From positions 1-20,918 of the IMG/VR virus record IMGVR_UViG_3300030109_000391: DNA of 20,918 nucleotides; one strand, 5' to 3'. This document shows, one piece after another, positions 12,985 to 20,918 of the stretch (positions are counted from its first letter, which is position 1; every line of letters starts with the position of its first letter). The DNA is from a virus. Below the pieces are notes generated by a model that saw nothing but the letters and a program-made list of their open reading frames with translations, searched no databases and was not told the DNA's origin. The translations under genes and the position numbers were made by a program.

Positions 12985-15900
12985 CTATTTTATTTCTAAG
13001 TTTAGTGGATAGTTTTCATTAAGTCGCTTACCTAGGTTTAGTAGCTTGTAATAATCGTAATCGTTTTTACTTGCTACTGCACCGTAGGTTTTTGCATATG
13101 CCTGTTTAGCCAAAGTTTGTATAGCTTGTGGTAATCTATTAAAATCTAATATATCTTTAGGATAATTTTTATATTTTTCAGCCATGTTAATTCGAGTTTG
13201 TTGATTTTTTAAACCCAAGCTGATTTCTTCCTTAACCTCTTTTATAATAGCATTTAGTTTATCTCTCTGTCTTTCGTTTTTACTAAGACTAACTTTATTA
13301 CCCTCAACAATTAAATCTATAGGCTCTAAATCTTGATAAGCTTTTGAGTTTATAAATGGTACAATAACTTCTCCTATATAACTGTCCATTATGTTACCAT
13401 ACATTTCATCATATTCAGGATTTTGTGTTTTTGGAAACTTAGCATAACTACGTATTTTTAATCTATCCATTTCCGCTTGAAATTTATTTTTCTTTTCATT
13501 TAATAATAAACCTGCTGTCTGTCTTGTTATGGGTGCAACTCTTCTCATTAAGCCTTCTTTCGTGGCAGACCTTTTAAGTTTGGGTGCTTTATATCCTGTG
13601 CTTTTACCTATAAGATTTTCTAATTGTTTCTCTATTGCATAATTAGCAGGAACACGTTGCAAACTTCTATTGACAAGAAGACTAAATGCATCTTTTTTGT
13701 CCATGTCTTTTACTATTCTTTCGTCATCAGGAGCTAAAAAAGTGTTGTATAAATCTTGAGCAGCTGTTATAGGTATAGTAAATGTGCTAAAAAGATTACC
13801 AAAATATTCTGACCCCATAGAATAAATTTTATCTCTCACATCCAAATCTTTGCTAGTTAAATCGTCTAATGCTCTTTCTAAAGCATATGCACCCAAACCT
13901 GCTTTAAACTGTGCTCCTGTTAATGCCTGTATTGCAGACGTAAAAGTATCTCTGTTTTTAAATACAGGTTCATCTTTCATAAGCCTAGCAGCTATATCAC
14001 CAAAGAATAAAAAAGGTGCGGCAGGAAAGAAAGGTCGTAAATCATATGTCTTACCTGATGGTGTTCTTCCCTCATACCAATTTTCGCCTGCGTGTTCTGA
14101 CATTCTAAATGCAGTTGCTCCTGCAAACATACCTGTTCCTACTAAACCTTTTGCGGCATTATTGTAAGAAGTTATCAATTCATCCTTCTGCATACCTAAT
14201 ATAGATTTACCCACATTAAGTAATTCTCCTCTAGCTTCTCTATTAGTCATTAGAAATACAGGAGAATACTCATATGTATATCTCATTGCGTTCATCATAA
14301 AACGTGGGAAGGGAGCTAATGCTGTTCCAACAAAAGGTGCAGAGTGTATGCCTGATATTATACTTCTAGCTAATGCACTATCAGGAGTTTTTTGATAAGT
14401 AAAATATAAAGTATCTTCTACGATTTTATCTAATGCTTCTCTACCTTGTTTAGTACCAAAAACATCATTAAATCTACCCTTTTTAATTATTTCAATTAAA
14501 TTAAAATCAGCTTCATTTATATCTTTACCACTAATTTTTTTATATGCAGAGGGGTCTTTCATAGCTTGTGTATACATACTATTTAATTCACGTTTAAGAT
14601 TGCCCACAAAAGCTGCTCTTTTAAACATGTTATCAGATATAGTGTTTAGTGCATTTAATTGTCTTGATGCTTTTTCAAATCTACCTACTTTATGATTTCC
14701 TGACCTACCCCCTGTAACATCTGCAATATCAGCTAGTTGTTTAAACATACGACCTGCTTTATCTTGAAAGCCTTTTTCAAATATTTGTTCTACTAAGTTA
14801 GCTTCTTTTTTATTTGTTAGTCCATAAGCTATTGACCACACATCCGAATTAGGTTTTAATTTTGCAGTTCCTGTTACTCTAGCTAGTCCATTATCTAAAC
14901 TTTGTGTAAGTATGTCCATACCAACACGTGAATATCCTGATACTACGTTTCTAAAAGTTGTAGCAGTTTGTGATGTCATAAATGCTAATCTTGCAGCATC
15001 TGCTTTTCTTAAGCCACTTATATCTTCCCCTGAAACTTCTAAATATTTTCTTACGTCACCTTTATCCACAGCATCGGAAAGTTTTATTGATGCATCTTTA
15101 AACTCTTTACTAAATCCAAATATGTCAAAACTAGCCACGTCATCTAATGATTTGTTAAAACCACGCATACTAGCTAAAAAGTTTTTCTTCGATTGTCCTG
15201 CTGCTTGTAACGTTCTAGCTGCATCAGATAAATCTGCCATAAAAATATTACCTAAATCATCATAAGTAATATCATACTTCTTCATTATATCACCAAACTG
15301 TTTTTCTATTTCATCAATAGCTTTGGTTGAACCTTTTATATCTCCTTTAGCTAACTCTCGTGTAACTCTTGCTAATGTTTCAGTTATTCTTTCCCCGGGT
15401 TTCATACCACCGACTTCACCAATTAGTTCCGTCAATGCACCTGCAACCTGTTTAAATTTTTCAGGATTAACAGCTAAACGCACAGAAGCATCTAACTCTT
15501 CCTTTGTTGCCATTTCTCCTAGTTTTGCTTTACCTGCTTCAACTAAATCTTTGTTTAAAGAGTTTAACGCATCTGTAACTTCCTGCCCTAATACTTTATT
15601 TGCATCTAAAATATTATCTGCATTTAAACTACCTTGCAAAGTTCTTTTAGCTATTGCATCTTCACTCTCTTTAACTATATCTCCTGTATTTTGTTCAATC
15701 CTTTTTACAATTTCTTTTCTTCCTAGAACCAAAGGAACACCAACACTAGCACCTGCTGTTACTGCAGTAGCTAAAGCAGTTTGACCAAAACTATAATCAT
15801 CTTGAAAACCTGCTTCCATCATAGTTCCTTGAGCAGCAATATCTTGCAGTGCTCCACCTGTACCTTCAATTACAGCAGCAGATTTAAGAGGATTAGCAGC

Positions 15901-16506
15901 CATATATGAAAGTGCTTGACCTATTTTTAATTTTGATGCGGCAACAACCGCTTGACCAGATAATTTACCACCTGCAGGTATTAATAAAGATAGATAAGTA
16001 GATGGTGCAGTAGCTATACCGCCTAGATAATCTAACATCGCTGTACTAGCATCACTACCACCCTCTTCAAAGAAAGAAGGCATTTGTTCATAAGCTGAAT
16101 ATAAATTACGGTAATCATCTAACTCTTGTTGTTTCTTAGCATTACCTGCTTTAGCATCAGTAACTAAGCCACTTACATAGTTATAATCCATACCTGCGTA
16201 TACTTCATTGACATTAAATTGTCTAAAATGTTCTATAAATTCATCAATAGCTTCATCTTCATCTATATTATCGTGACCTAGATGATTCTTAGCAAAACGC
16301 ACTGCTCTAGCTCTCATGTTTGCATCAGACTTGATGCCCTCATAAGTATTTTTTTTAGGGGGTATAATAGGGGATGTAGTAGTTTCAGGTATATATTCTG
16401 AATAATCAATCAGACCTGTTTCTACTTTGTTAATAGGTGTAGTAGTTACATCTTTTTCTTCTTCAGTAGATGCACCATACTGAGAATAGTCAATTAACTC
16501 TGCCAT
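12985..16506 (-). CDS. large internal virion / ejection-type protein (1173 aa)
   Basis: By size and position this is probably the phage's large internal virion protein, comparable in role to T7 gp16, which passes into the host envelope at infection. No transglycosylase or other enzyme motif was found. The N-terminus has two copies of LIDYSxY (4-10, 32-38) in a low-complexity Thr/Pro-rich leader. Hydrophobic, Gly/Ala-rich stretches occur at about 163-215, 240-262 and 785-840, and may insert in membranes. The rest is mostly helical (about 270-480 strongly charged). The ribosome-binding sequence AAAGG lies upstream of ATG 16506, and the start abuts the previous stop. The function is inferred from layout and composition. 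Confidence 0.7.
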   Translation of the reverse strand: MAELIDYSQYGASTEEEKDVTTTPINKVETGLIDYSEYIPETTTSPIIPPKKNTYEGIKSDANMRARAVRFAKNHLGHDNIDEDEAIDEFIEHFRQFNVNEVYAGMDYNYVSGLVTDAKAGNAKKQQELDDYRNLYSAYEQMPSFFEEGGSDASTAMLDYLGGIATAPSTYLSLLIPAGGKLSGQAVVAASKLKIGQALSYMAANPLKSAAVIEGTGGALQDIAAQGTMMEAGFQDDYSFGQTALATAVTAGASVGVPLVLGRKEIVKRIEQNTGDIVKESEDAIAKRTLQGSLNADNILDANKVLGQEVTDALNSLNKDLVEAGKAKLGEMATKEELDASVRLAVNPEKFKQVAGALTELIGEVGGMKPGERITETLARVTRELAKGDIKGSTKAIDEIEKQFGDIMKKYDITYDDLGNIFMADLSDAARTLQAAGQSKKNFLASMRGFNKSLDDVASFDIFGFSKEFKDASIKLSDAVDKGDVRKYLEVSGEDISGLRKADAARLAFMTSQTATTFRNVVSGYSRVGMDILTQSLDNGLARVTGTAKLKPNSDVWSIAYGLTNKKEANLVEQIFEKGFQDKAGRMFKQLADIADVTGGRSGNHKVGRFEKASRQLNALNTISDNMFKRAAFVGNLKRELNSMYTQAMKDPSAYKKISGKDINEADFNLIEIIKKGRFNDVFGTKQGREALDKIVEDTLYFTYQKTPDSALARSIISGIHSAPFVGTALAPFPRFMMNAMRYTYEYSPVFLMTNREARGELLNVGKSILGMQKDELITSYNNAAKGLVGTGMFAGATAFRMSEHAGENWYEGRTPSGKTYDLRPFFPAAPFLFFGDIAARLMKDEPVFKNRDTFTSAIQALTGAQFKAGLGAYALERALDDLTSKDLDVRDKIYSMGSEYFGNLFSTFTIPITAAQDLYNTFLAPDDERIVKDMDKKDAFSLLVNRSLQRVPANYAIEKQLENLIGKSTGYKAPKLKRSATKEGLMRRVAPITRQTAGLLLNEKKNKFQAEMDRLKIRSYAKFPKTQNPEYDEMYGNIMDSYIGEVIVPFINSKAYQDLEPIDLIVEGNKVSLSKNERQRDKLNAIIKEVKEEISLGLKNQQTRINMAEKYKNYPKDILDFNRLPQAIQTLAKQAYAKTYGAVASKNDYDYYKLLNLGKRLNENYPLNLEIK
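16393..16497 (-). repeat. duplicated LIDYSxY motif at the N-terminus of the 1173-aa protein
   Basis: Residues 4-10 (LIDYSQY) and 32-38 (LIDYSEY) are near-identical copies spaced 28 residues apart, within an otherwise Thr/Glu/Pro-rich leader. This looks like a short binding motif used twice, for instance to dock to another virion protein. Confidence 0.7.
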
Positions 16507-17742
16507 TTAATTACCTTTAGGTTTTATTCCGTAAGTTCCATAGCCTAGTTTACCAATTAAACTTTCTACCTTTGCTTCTGCTTCTTCTTTTGTGTAATTG
16601 GCAGAATTTATTAGACTATCAATAACAACCTGTTTGCCACTATTTTGTATGTCTTTTACAATTCTATCATCAGGTACAGGTAATTTTATTTTAGTTGCTT
16701 CAGGAACTTCTACTTTAGGGTCTAAATTATTTTTAGTTTTGTCAGTATCTTCTAAAGCTATTTTAACAGCATCTCCACCAATAACTAAATTATATGCTTC
16801 ATTAAAGTTAGATAACTTAGTACCTTTTAATCTAGTTACGTAAGTTTGTTTGTAGTTATTTAATTGTTTTATTCTAAAAGCTTTATATTCTTTTGGTTTT
16901 AATATTTTACTAACATTTCCTGCAGTGTCAAAAGTTACGATACTATTACCTTCTAATTCTTGTTTATTTGTAGATATTTGTTTTGCTAAAAAGGTTTGCA
17001 TATCTGTTCTATAACTTTTGATTCTAGTTAATTCTGCATCACCGCCTTCGCCTATCTCTTTAATATTGTTTAGTGCTTGAAGACCCTCGGTTGCTTTTTT
17101 AAATGCTTCATCATCACCTGCTTGTTCTGCTTTTAATGCATTTTGAGTTAATATATTTCTTGTAGCTTCTATATTTTTAGGCATAGTTAATGCATTTATA
17201 TTAGCATCAGTTAAATTAGCAAAAGTTACTTTAGTTGGGTCTAAGGTACTAGGTATACCTAATCCTGCCATTTGCTCTGCCCTAATCTTTAATCCCTCTG
17301 ACACACCATCTTGAGCACCTACACCTAAGTCTGTTTCAAACTTAATAGGCTTCATATACGATTTAGCATAATCTTCTACAGTAAAATTAGAACCTTCAAA
17401 AGTATCAGGCATTGCACCAATATAACTAGATAAATCTTGACCTAACCCCTTTAACTGCAAACCATTATTTGCAAACATAGTTGCATCGTCTACATTACCA
17501 ATCTTATTATACAAAGCTGCAGCATGGTCAACATTACCATCCGTTAATTGTGCAAGCTTTTTAATAGCACCTTCTACTAATTCAGCTTTGTTCTCTTCTT
17601 TATCTCTCTTCTTCCAATACCTTTGGGTATGCGTATCCCATGCTTTATCAACAAGAAGATTTACACGTTTTTCGTTATCTTCTATGCCTTCAGCAACACT
17701 CTCTGATAAGCCACCTACAAATGCACCAAAATTAAAAGCCAT
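16507..17742 (-). CDS. putative virion protein, possible internal protein (411 aa)
   Basis: A 411-aa hydrophilic protein. It begins with a short Gly/Phe-rich segment (MAFNFGAFVGGLSESVAEG). A charged helix follows (about 22-70), and the remainder is rich in Asn, Thr and Lys with no catalytic motif. Its place directly before the large internal virion protein, with abutting stop and start codons (TAA then ATG), suggests a second internal core protein, like T7 gp15 next to gp16. The ribosome-binding site GGAGGAGA-type (GAGGAGA) precedes ATG 17742, which overlaps the previous stop (TAATG). Role inferred from context only. Confidence 0.6.
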   Translation of the reverse strand: MAFNFGAFVGGLSESVAEGIEDNEKRVNLLVDKAWDTHTQRYWKKRDKEENKAELVEGAIKKLAQLTDGNVDHAAALYNKIGNVDDATMFANNGLQLKGLGQDLSSYIGAMPDTFEGSNFTVEDYAKSYMKPIKFETDLGVGAQDGVSEGLKIRAEQMAGLGIPSTLDPTKVTFANLTDANINALTMPKNIEATRNILTQNALKAEQAGDDEAFKKATEGLQALNNIKEIGEGGDAELTRIKSYRTDMQTFLAKQISTNKQELEGNSIVTFDTAGNVSKILKPKEYKAFRIKQLNNYKQTYVTRLKGTKLSNFNEAYNLVIGGDAVKIALEDTDKTKNNLDPKVEVPEATKIKLPVPDDRIVKDIQNSGKQVVIDSLINSANYTKEEAEAKVESLIGKLGYGTYGIKPKGN

Positions 17743-18269
17743 TATTTTCTCCTCGCCATTAAGCCTGCAGGCATTTCATCTTCCATCTTTTCTTCCTGCG
17801 GTTCTTCTGAATCTTTTACAGGCATTTCCATATCTTCATCGTCTTTTGCTTTCATACGATTGACAATCTTACTCATCTTAACTTCGGATATTTCACCTGT
17901 ATCTTTTAGCTCTGTACCCTTATTATAATCTACTTTTGCATTAGTGGCAATCAATTCTAACAACTCAATTATGACAGGCATAATTAATATACCTACATCA
18001 ATACTGTGCTTACCTTCCATAACAGAAGCAAGTTGTAATGAGTTAGCTATTGTTGTTAAAGGTATACCCATTTCTATTACATCTAGCAGTTGGTCAGTAA
18101 AATCTGATTCCATAATACGTGGTATATAATATTCTAAGGCTTCCTCTGCACTGCCATACTGTGCTGGATTTTGCCAAGGTCTATCACCAAGCGGAGCAGT
18201 TAAACTTTGCCCGGGAATAGGACCATCAATAGGTAATTCAGGTATATCAGCTTGTGGTAGTAGTGCCAT
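17742..18269 (-). CDS. hypothetical structural-module protein (175 aa)
   Basis: A 175-aa protein in three parts: a Pro-rich start (PQADIPELPIDGPIPGQ), a helical middle with a hydrophobic stretch (about 84-112: SVMEGKHSIDVGILIMPVI then IELLELIA), and an acidic, Met/Glu-rich tail (about 138-165) ending in ARRK. AAGGAAT lies at a good distance before ATG 18269. The start lies 23 bases inside the previous gene. It may be a minor virion or assembly protein. No family recognised. Confidence 0.65.
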   Translation of the reverse strand: MALLPQADIPELPIDGPIPGQSLTAPLGDRPWQNPAQYGSAEEALEYYIPRIMESDFTDQLLDVIEMGIPLTTIANSLQLASVMEGKHSIDVGILIMPVIIELLELIATNAKVDYNKGTELKDTGEISEVKMSKIVNRMKAKDDEDMEMPVKDSEEPQEEKMEDEMPAGLMARRK

Positions 18270-18468
18270 TAGTTATTCCTTCTCTCATGCCTTTTATTTT
18301 GTTGACTAACTTAGCCATACGATAGGAAGCATCCATGTTTGTGGGTTGATTAGTCTTAGACATATTACGTTGTAATAAGCCTGTTGTCTTTGGTCTGCCT
18401 TTAGTTTTGGGTGTAACTTTAGGTAAATTATTATATGCAATATATGCTGGATTAACTCTATTTATCAT
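18247..18468 (-). CDS. small basic protein (73 aa)
   Basis: A 73-aa basic protein (NLPKVTPKTKGRPKTTG, then MAKLVNKIKGMREG) with a Thr-rich end. The ATG at 18468 overlaps the stop of the 674-aa gene (TAATG). The end overlaps the next gene by 23 bases in another frame. Its coupling on both sides supports it as a real gene of the late operon. It could bind nucleic acid or a virion partner, but nothing specific is seen. Confidence 0.6.
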   Translation of the reverse strand: MINRVNPAYIAYNNLPKVTPKTKGRPKTTGLLQRNMSKTNQPTNMDASYRMAKLVNKIKGMREGITNGTTTTS

Positions 18469-20492
18469 TAAAATAATCCTCCTAGTAATGAACCTGCTAC
18501 TGAACTTTTACCTGCAGTTAAGAATGTACCAATCAACTTACCAAATCCTGTAGATGAATTATAATCATTCTTTAAGTTTTGTATATCAAAAGCACTGTCA
18601 GCAGCTAATTGTGATTTAGCTAATTCAATTACACGACTTCTTTCATTCTCTGCAGAAGTCCATGCCCACTCCATAGTGTCACCATAATATTGCCATAGAT
18701 TATTGTAAGCTTGATTACTTAATCCTAGTAATGCCTGTGCATTTAATTCGTTAGCACGATTAGTAGCAGTTGTATCTGCAGTCGCTATCTGTCTTCTCCA
18801 ATTAGCATTACTCTGTGCTATTACAGTTTGATTCTGTGCATTGAATTGGTCACGTTGATTGTTTAACTCTGCATTAAATCTTTCAATAGTATTTGTTTGT
18901 CCTGCATTAAACTGTTCTTGTGCATTAACTTGTGTAGCATTAAACTGATTAGCCTGTTGACCTAGTTGTGAAAAGAATTGGTCTACTTGATTCTGTGATG
19001 TAGCATTAAATTGTCTAGCGGCATTTTCAGAAGCTTGGTCTGTAAATAAAGATTGTATTCTTTGCTGTGCATTAAACATATTAGCTTGTTGTGTATTAGA
19101 TAAATTAGCCATATCCATTTGCATAAAAGATTGTGCGTTTTGTACAGCAGACTGTTGTCTATTATTTAAATTAGACATGTCCATATTAGACAAAGCAGAT
19201 GCTTCTGCCAATACCATTGCTTGTTTATTAGATAAATTATTTAAATCCATAGTGTTTACAGCACGAGAGTTCTCTAAAGCAATGTTTTGCTCTGCTGTAA
19301 AGTTCATATTAGCTATGTCACCTATCTTAGCAGCATTTTGTACTCTTGCTTGAAATGCTTGGTCAAACTCTAATCCAATAAAATTAGCACGTTGTTGTGC
19401 CGCAAGCATAGCTCTTTGTTGTCTGTTAGATAAGTTAGCTGATTCAAATGAAGCTTGTACTTGAGCATCCGCCTGTGCTATAGGTAAGGCTGATTCTAAT
19501 GCAGCTTGAACCATTGCTTGTCCTGCCATACTAGATGCACCTAAACCCCTGTTAGCCATTTGTGCTTGTACAGCACGTAATGAACCTGCTGCCCATGCAG
19601 GCGGATTACTAGCATCGAAGTTAGCAGTTAAACTTGCAAGCTGTCCTTGTACTGTAGCTTTTTCTGTTGGAGTAGCAGTAGCGGCTTCTACTTGTTCTGT
19701 AAATACTTTTGCTTTTTCTGCATTAGCAGTTATATCTATTAATTCACCTGCCTGTATTTGTCTTTGTACAGGATTAGTCATCTGTGTAGCCACACCTTGT
19801 GCGGCATTTAATTCTGATACAGAGCTTGCTACTTGTTGCTGTGCAGTAACTTGAGCATTAGTACCTAATGTGCCTTGAGCTGCTTGTGTTTGTTGTAAAG
19901 CTGTATTAACAACATTTGATGCTTTGTCTGCAGTCATAATATTTGCATCTTGCACTGTGGGTTGTACTGCGGTTGCTGTTGCAGCTTGTGCAGAAGGTAA
20001 TGCAACTTGCCCTGATACTTGACCTACACCTGCTCCTATGTCTTGTGGAGCAGTTGGTATAATACCTACAGGTTGTACTTTTGCACCTACAGGTAATCCG
20101 GGAGTAGACATCATTTGAGCAGACACATCACCTATAGTAGAATTATCTTGAAATGTTTGAGTAGGCACAGGTTGTGTAGGTAGTGTTTGCATAGCAGTAC
20201 CACCTTCAGCAAAAGACTGTTTAGGTGGTGGTGTATATCCGCCAACCATTTCTTGTTGTTGATTCTGTGCAAACCTATCCATCATGTAACCACCTTCAGC
20301 CATTTGTGGTTTTTTATTCATCTGTGTAAATTCTTGATGCTTCCTAAAGGCATTTTCCATTGCTGTATATTCTTGTGCAACAGAAGGATTAGACATAAGA
20401 TATGCAGGAAAACCATCTGTCTTTCCCATATACCCTAAACTTTTAGCAATAGCTTTTTGTCCTTCTTCAGGTAATTGACTTAGTGTTTGCAT
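18468..20492 (-). CDS. rod-like virion protein with 11-residue repeats (674 aa)
   Basis: A 674-aa Gln/Asn/Ala-rich protein, probably structural. The N-terminal part (1-60) is helical. Residues 60-100 include two AEGG motifs (MAEGGY, FAEGGT), a feature I recall from other marine phage virion proteins. Residues 100-190 are low-complexity Pro/Thr/Gln. About 349-585 show a strict 11-residue periodicity: FNA-type units with F at 495, 506, 517, 528, 539 and 550, and MDxxNLxNxQ units spaced 22 apart. The end (about 640-674) is Gly/Ser-rich and hydrophobic. An elongated coiled coil is the likely shape, such as a tail, fibre or internal rod component. Function unproven. Confidence 0.65.
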   Translation of the reverse strand: MQTLSQLPEEGQKAIAKSLGYMGKTDGFPAYLMSNPSVAQEYTAMENAFRKHQEFTQMNKKPQMAEGGYMMDRFAQNQQQEMVGGYTPPPKQSFAEGGTAMQTLPTQPVPTQTFQDNSTIGDVSAQMMSTPGLPVGAKVQPVGIIPTAPQDIGAGVGQVSGQVALPSAQAATATAVQPTVQDANIMTADKASNVVNTALQQTQAAQGTLGTNAQVTAQQQVASSVSELNAAQGVATQMTNPVQRQIQAGELIDITANAEKAKVFTEQVEAATATPTEKATVQGQLASLTANFDASNPPAWAAGSLRAVQAQMANRGLGASSMAGQAMVQAALESALPIAQADAQVQASFESANLSNRQQRAMLAAQQRANFIGLEFDQAFQARVQNAAKIGDIANMNFTAEQNIALENSRAVNTMDLNNLSNKQAMVLAEASALSNMDMSNLNNRQQSAVQNAQSFMQMDMANLSNTQQANMFNAQQRIQSLFTDQASENAARQFNATSQNQVDQFFSQLGQQANQFNATQVNAQEQFNAGQTNTIERFNAELNNQRDQFNAQNQTVIAQSNANWRRQIATADTTATNRANELNAQALLGLSNQAYNNLWQYYGDTMEWAWTSAENERSRVIELAKSQLAADSAFDIQNLKNDYNSSTGFGKLIGTFLTAGKSSVAGSLLGGLF
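18738..19448 (-). repeat. 11/22-residue periodic repeat region
   Basis: Encodes residues about 349-585 of the 674-aa protein. Phenylalanines recur every 11 residues at 495-550. Three near-identical 22-residue units begin at M415, M437 and M459 (MDLNNLSNK, MDMSNLNNR, MDMANLSNT). A related NLSNRQQ at 353-359 is in the same 11-residue phase, as are A563 and A585. The frame is kept for about 21 units, so this is a designed periodicity and not merely biased composition. Confidence 0.85.
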
Positions 20493-20728
20493 TATCTATT
20501 TCCAATCAATATCTTATCTAACTTATCTTCTAATCTTTTGATTGCATCCATAAGTGTGTGCATATCTTCTTTTACATCATCCTTACGTGCATAATCTTCA
20601 CGTGTCTTGTTCAAGAGTATCTGTATCCTCTTTACCTCTTGGAACATCTTATTAAATGCCCAACCGAATGGTACAACAACCATAGTCAGGATTATGTTCC
20701 AAAATAACATTGGGTCAATGCTTTCCAT
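20492..20728 (-). CDS. small membrane/coiled-coil protein, holin candidate (78 aa)
   Basis: A 78-aa protein with one hydrophobic segment (about 8-26: LFWNIILTMVVVPFGWAF). A long charged coiled-coil tail follows (about 28-74: EVKRIQILLNKTREDYARK, then DMHTLMDAIKRLEDKLDKI). This layout resembles small single-pass phage proteins annotated as holins, and also membrane-anchored tail or lysis accessory proteins. No endolysin gene is beside it in this window, so the lysis role stays tentative. Its stop overlaps the next ATG (TAATG). AAGAGAG-type sequence precedes its start. Confidence 0.55.
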   Translation of the reverse strand: MESIDPMLFWNIILTMVVVPFGWAFNKMFQEVKRIQILLNKTREDYARKDDVKEDMHTLMDAIKRLEDKLDKILIGNR

Positions 20729-20729
20729 A

Positions 20730-20918
20730 CTAGCTCTCTTCAGGGAAGTTGTTCATCACAGGTGTAGCACCATCATTGCCTTCAAACAATGCCTTGAAAG
20801 CATCTAAGTCTGAAGCATTGTCTATTGCTGTTTCCATTGTAACTACAGCAGTCTTAACTGATGCACGATACTTGCTTACAGAATCAGGTATTGCTGTGCC
20901 TAGTTCTGACTTACGTGT
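20730..20918 (-). CDS. 3' end of an unidentified late gene (partial)
   Basis: An open frame on the - strand enters from the right edge and ends with TAG at 20732-20730, leaving 1 base before the next gene's ATG. The 62 visible residues are helical and Ala/Val/Asp-rich (ELGTAIPDSVSKYRASVKTA, later DLDAFKALFEG), ending in PVMNNFPEES. The tight spacing to the next gene fits this operon. No family can be named from the fragment. Confidence 0.55.
   Translation of the reverse strand, partial: TRKSELGTAIPDSVSKYRASVKTAVVTMETAIDNASDLDAFKALFEGNDGATPVMNNFPEES

Noticed and set aside
12972-12990. Bidirectional terminator at the convergent junction
   Set aside because: Only a 5-bp A/T-rich stem is present, too weak for an intrinsic terminator, and it overlaps both stop codons.
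15323-15784. Open + strand frame of about 150 codons opposite the large virion gene
   Set aside because: It lies fully antisense to a long, well-supported gene, has no ribosome-binding site and shows a biased, Ser/Pro/Ala-rich composition typical of a shadow frame.
1-20918. tRNA genes, CRISPR arrays, insertion sequences or a phage-type RNA polymerase
   Set aside because: None was seen on reading both strands. The absence of a single-subunit RNA polymerase applies only to this window, as the genome extends beyond both edges.

Overview
This window is part of an AT-rich, densely packed tailed-phage genome, most likely a marine podovirus-like phage of the HMO-2011 type (named for the SAR116 phage HMO-2011, with relatives infecting other marine alphaproteobacteria). 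The assignment rests on recalled family traits, not a search. The traits are a family-A DNA polymerase with a DnaJ-type zinc-finger insertion between its exonuclease and polymerase domains, separate primase and helicase genes, a T7-like endonuclease I, a vitamin-B12-type ribonucleotide reductase, a MazG-like pyrophosphohydrolase, a tyrosine integrase in the early region, and virion genes on the opposite strand. No rRNA, tRNA, CRISPR array or transposon was seen.

Left module (1-12984, + strand): a tight series of genes, many coupled by ATGA or TAATG overlaps. It opens with small hypothetical genes (84-1137) and two tiny membrane ORFs (1127-1323). Then come a tyrosine integrase (1381-2277), a primase (2306-3076), a DnaB-like helicase (3082-4317), a T5orf172/GIY-YIG-type protein (4314-4835), DNA polymerase (4819-6831), a probable ssDNA-binding protein (6868-7767), a PD-(D/E)XK exonuclease with a predicted Fe-S cluster (7767-8618), a coiled-coil protein (8623-8841) and endonuclease I (8842-9300). 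After small genes including a DUF3310 protein, nucleotide metabolism follows: class II ribonucleotide reductase (10087-12018), small proteins, and MazG (12622-12984). Together these supply replication, recombination, junction resolution, host DNA breakdown and dNTP provision, plus a possible route to lysogeny.

Right module (12985-20918, - strand): read from right to left, it holds the end of an unidentified gene, a small membrane/coiled-coil protein (holin candidate), a 674-aa protein with a long 11-residue-periodic rod, a 73-aa basic protein, a 175-aa protein, a 411-aa protein and a 1173-aa protein that looks like a large internal virion protein. They are coupled almost throughout by TAATG or abutting junctions. 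The two modules converge with no intergenic base: the MazG stop ends at 12984 and the 1173-aa gene's stop begins at 12985.

The points most worth following up are the polymerase zinc insertion, the 11-residue repeat rod, the integrase with alanine in place of the usual HxxR histidine, the Fe-S exonuclease, and the zero-gap convergent junction. The first of these is, as I recall, already a known mark of HMO-2011-type phages; I know of no description of the others in this group, but could not check.
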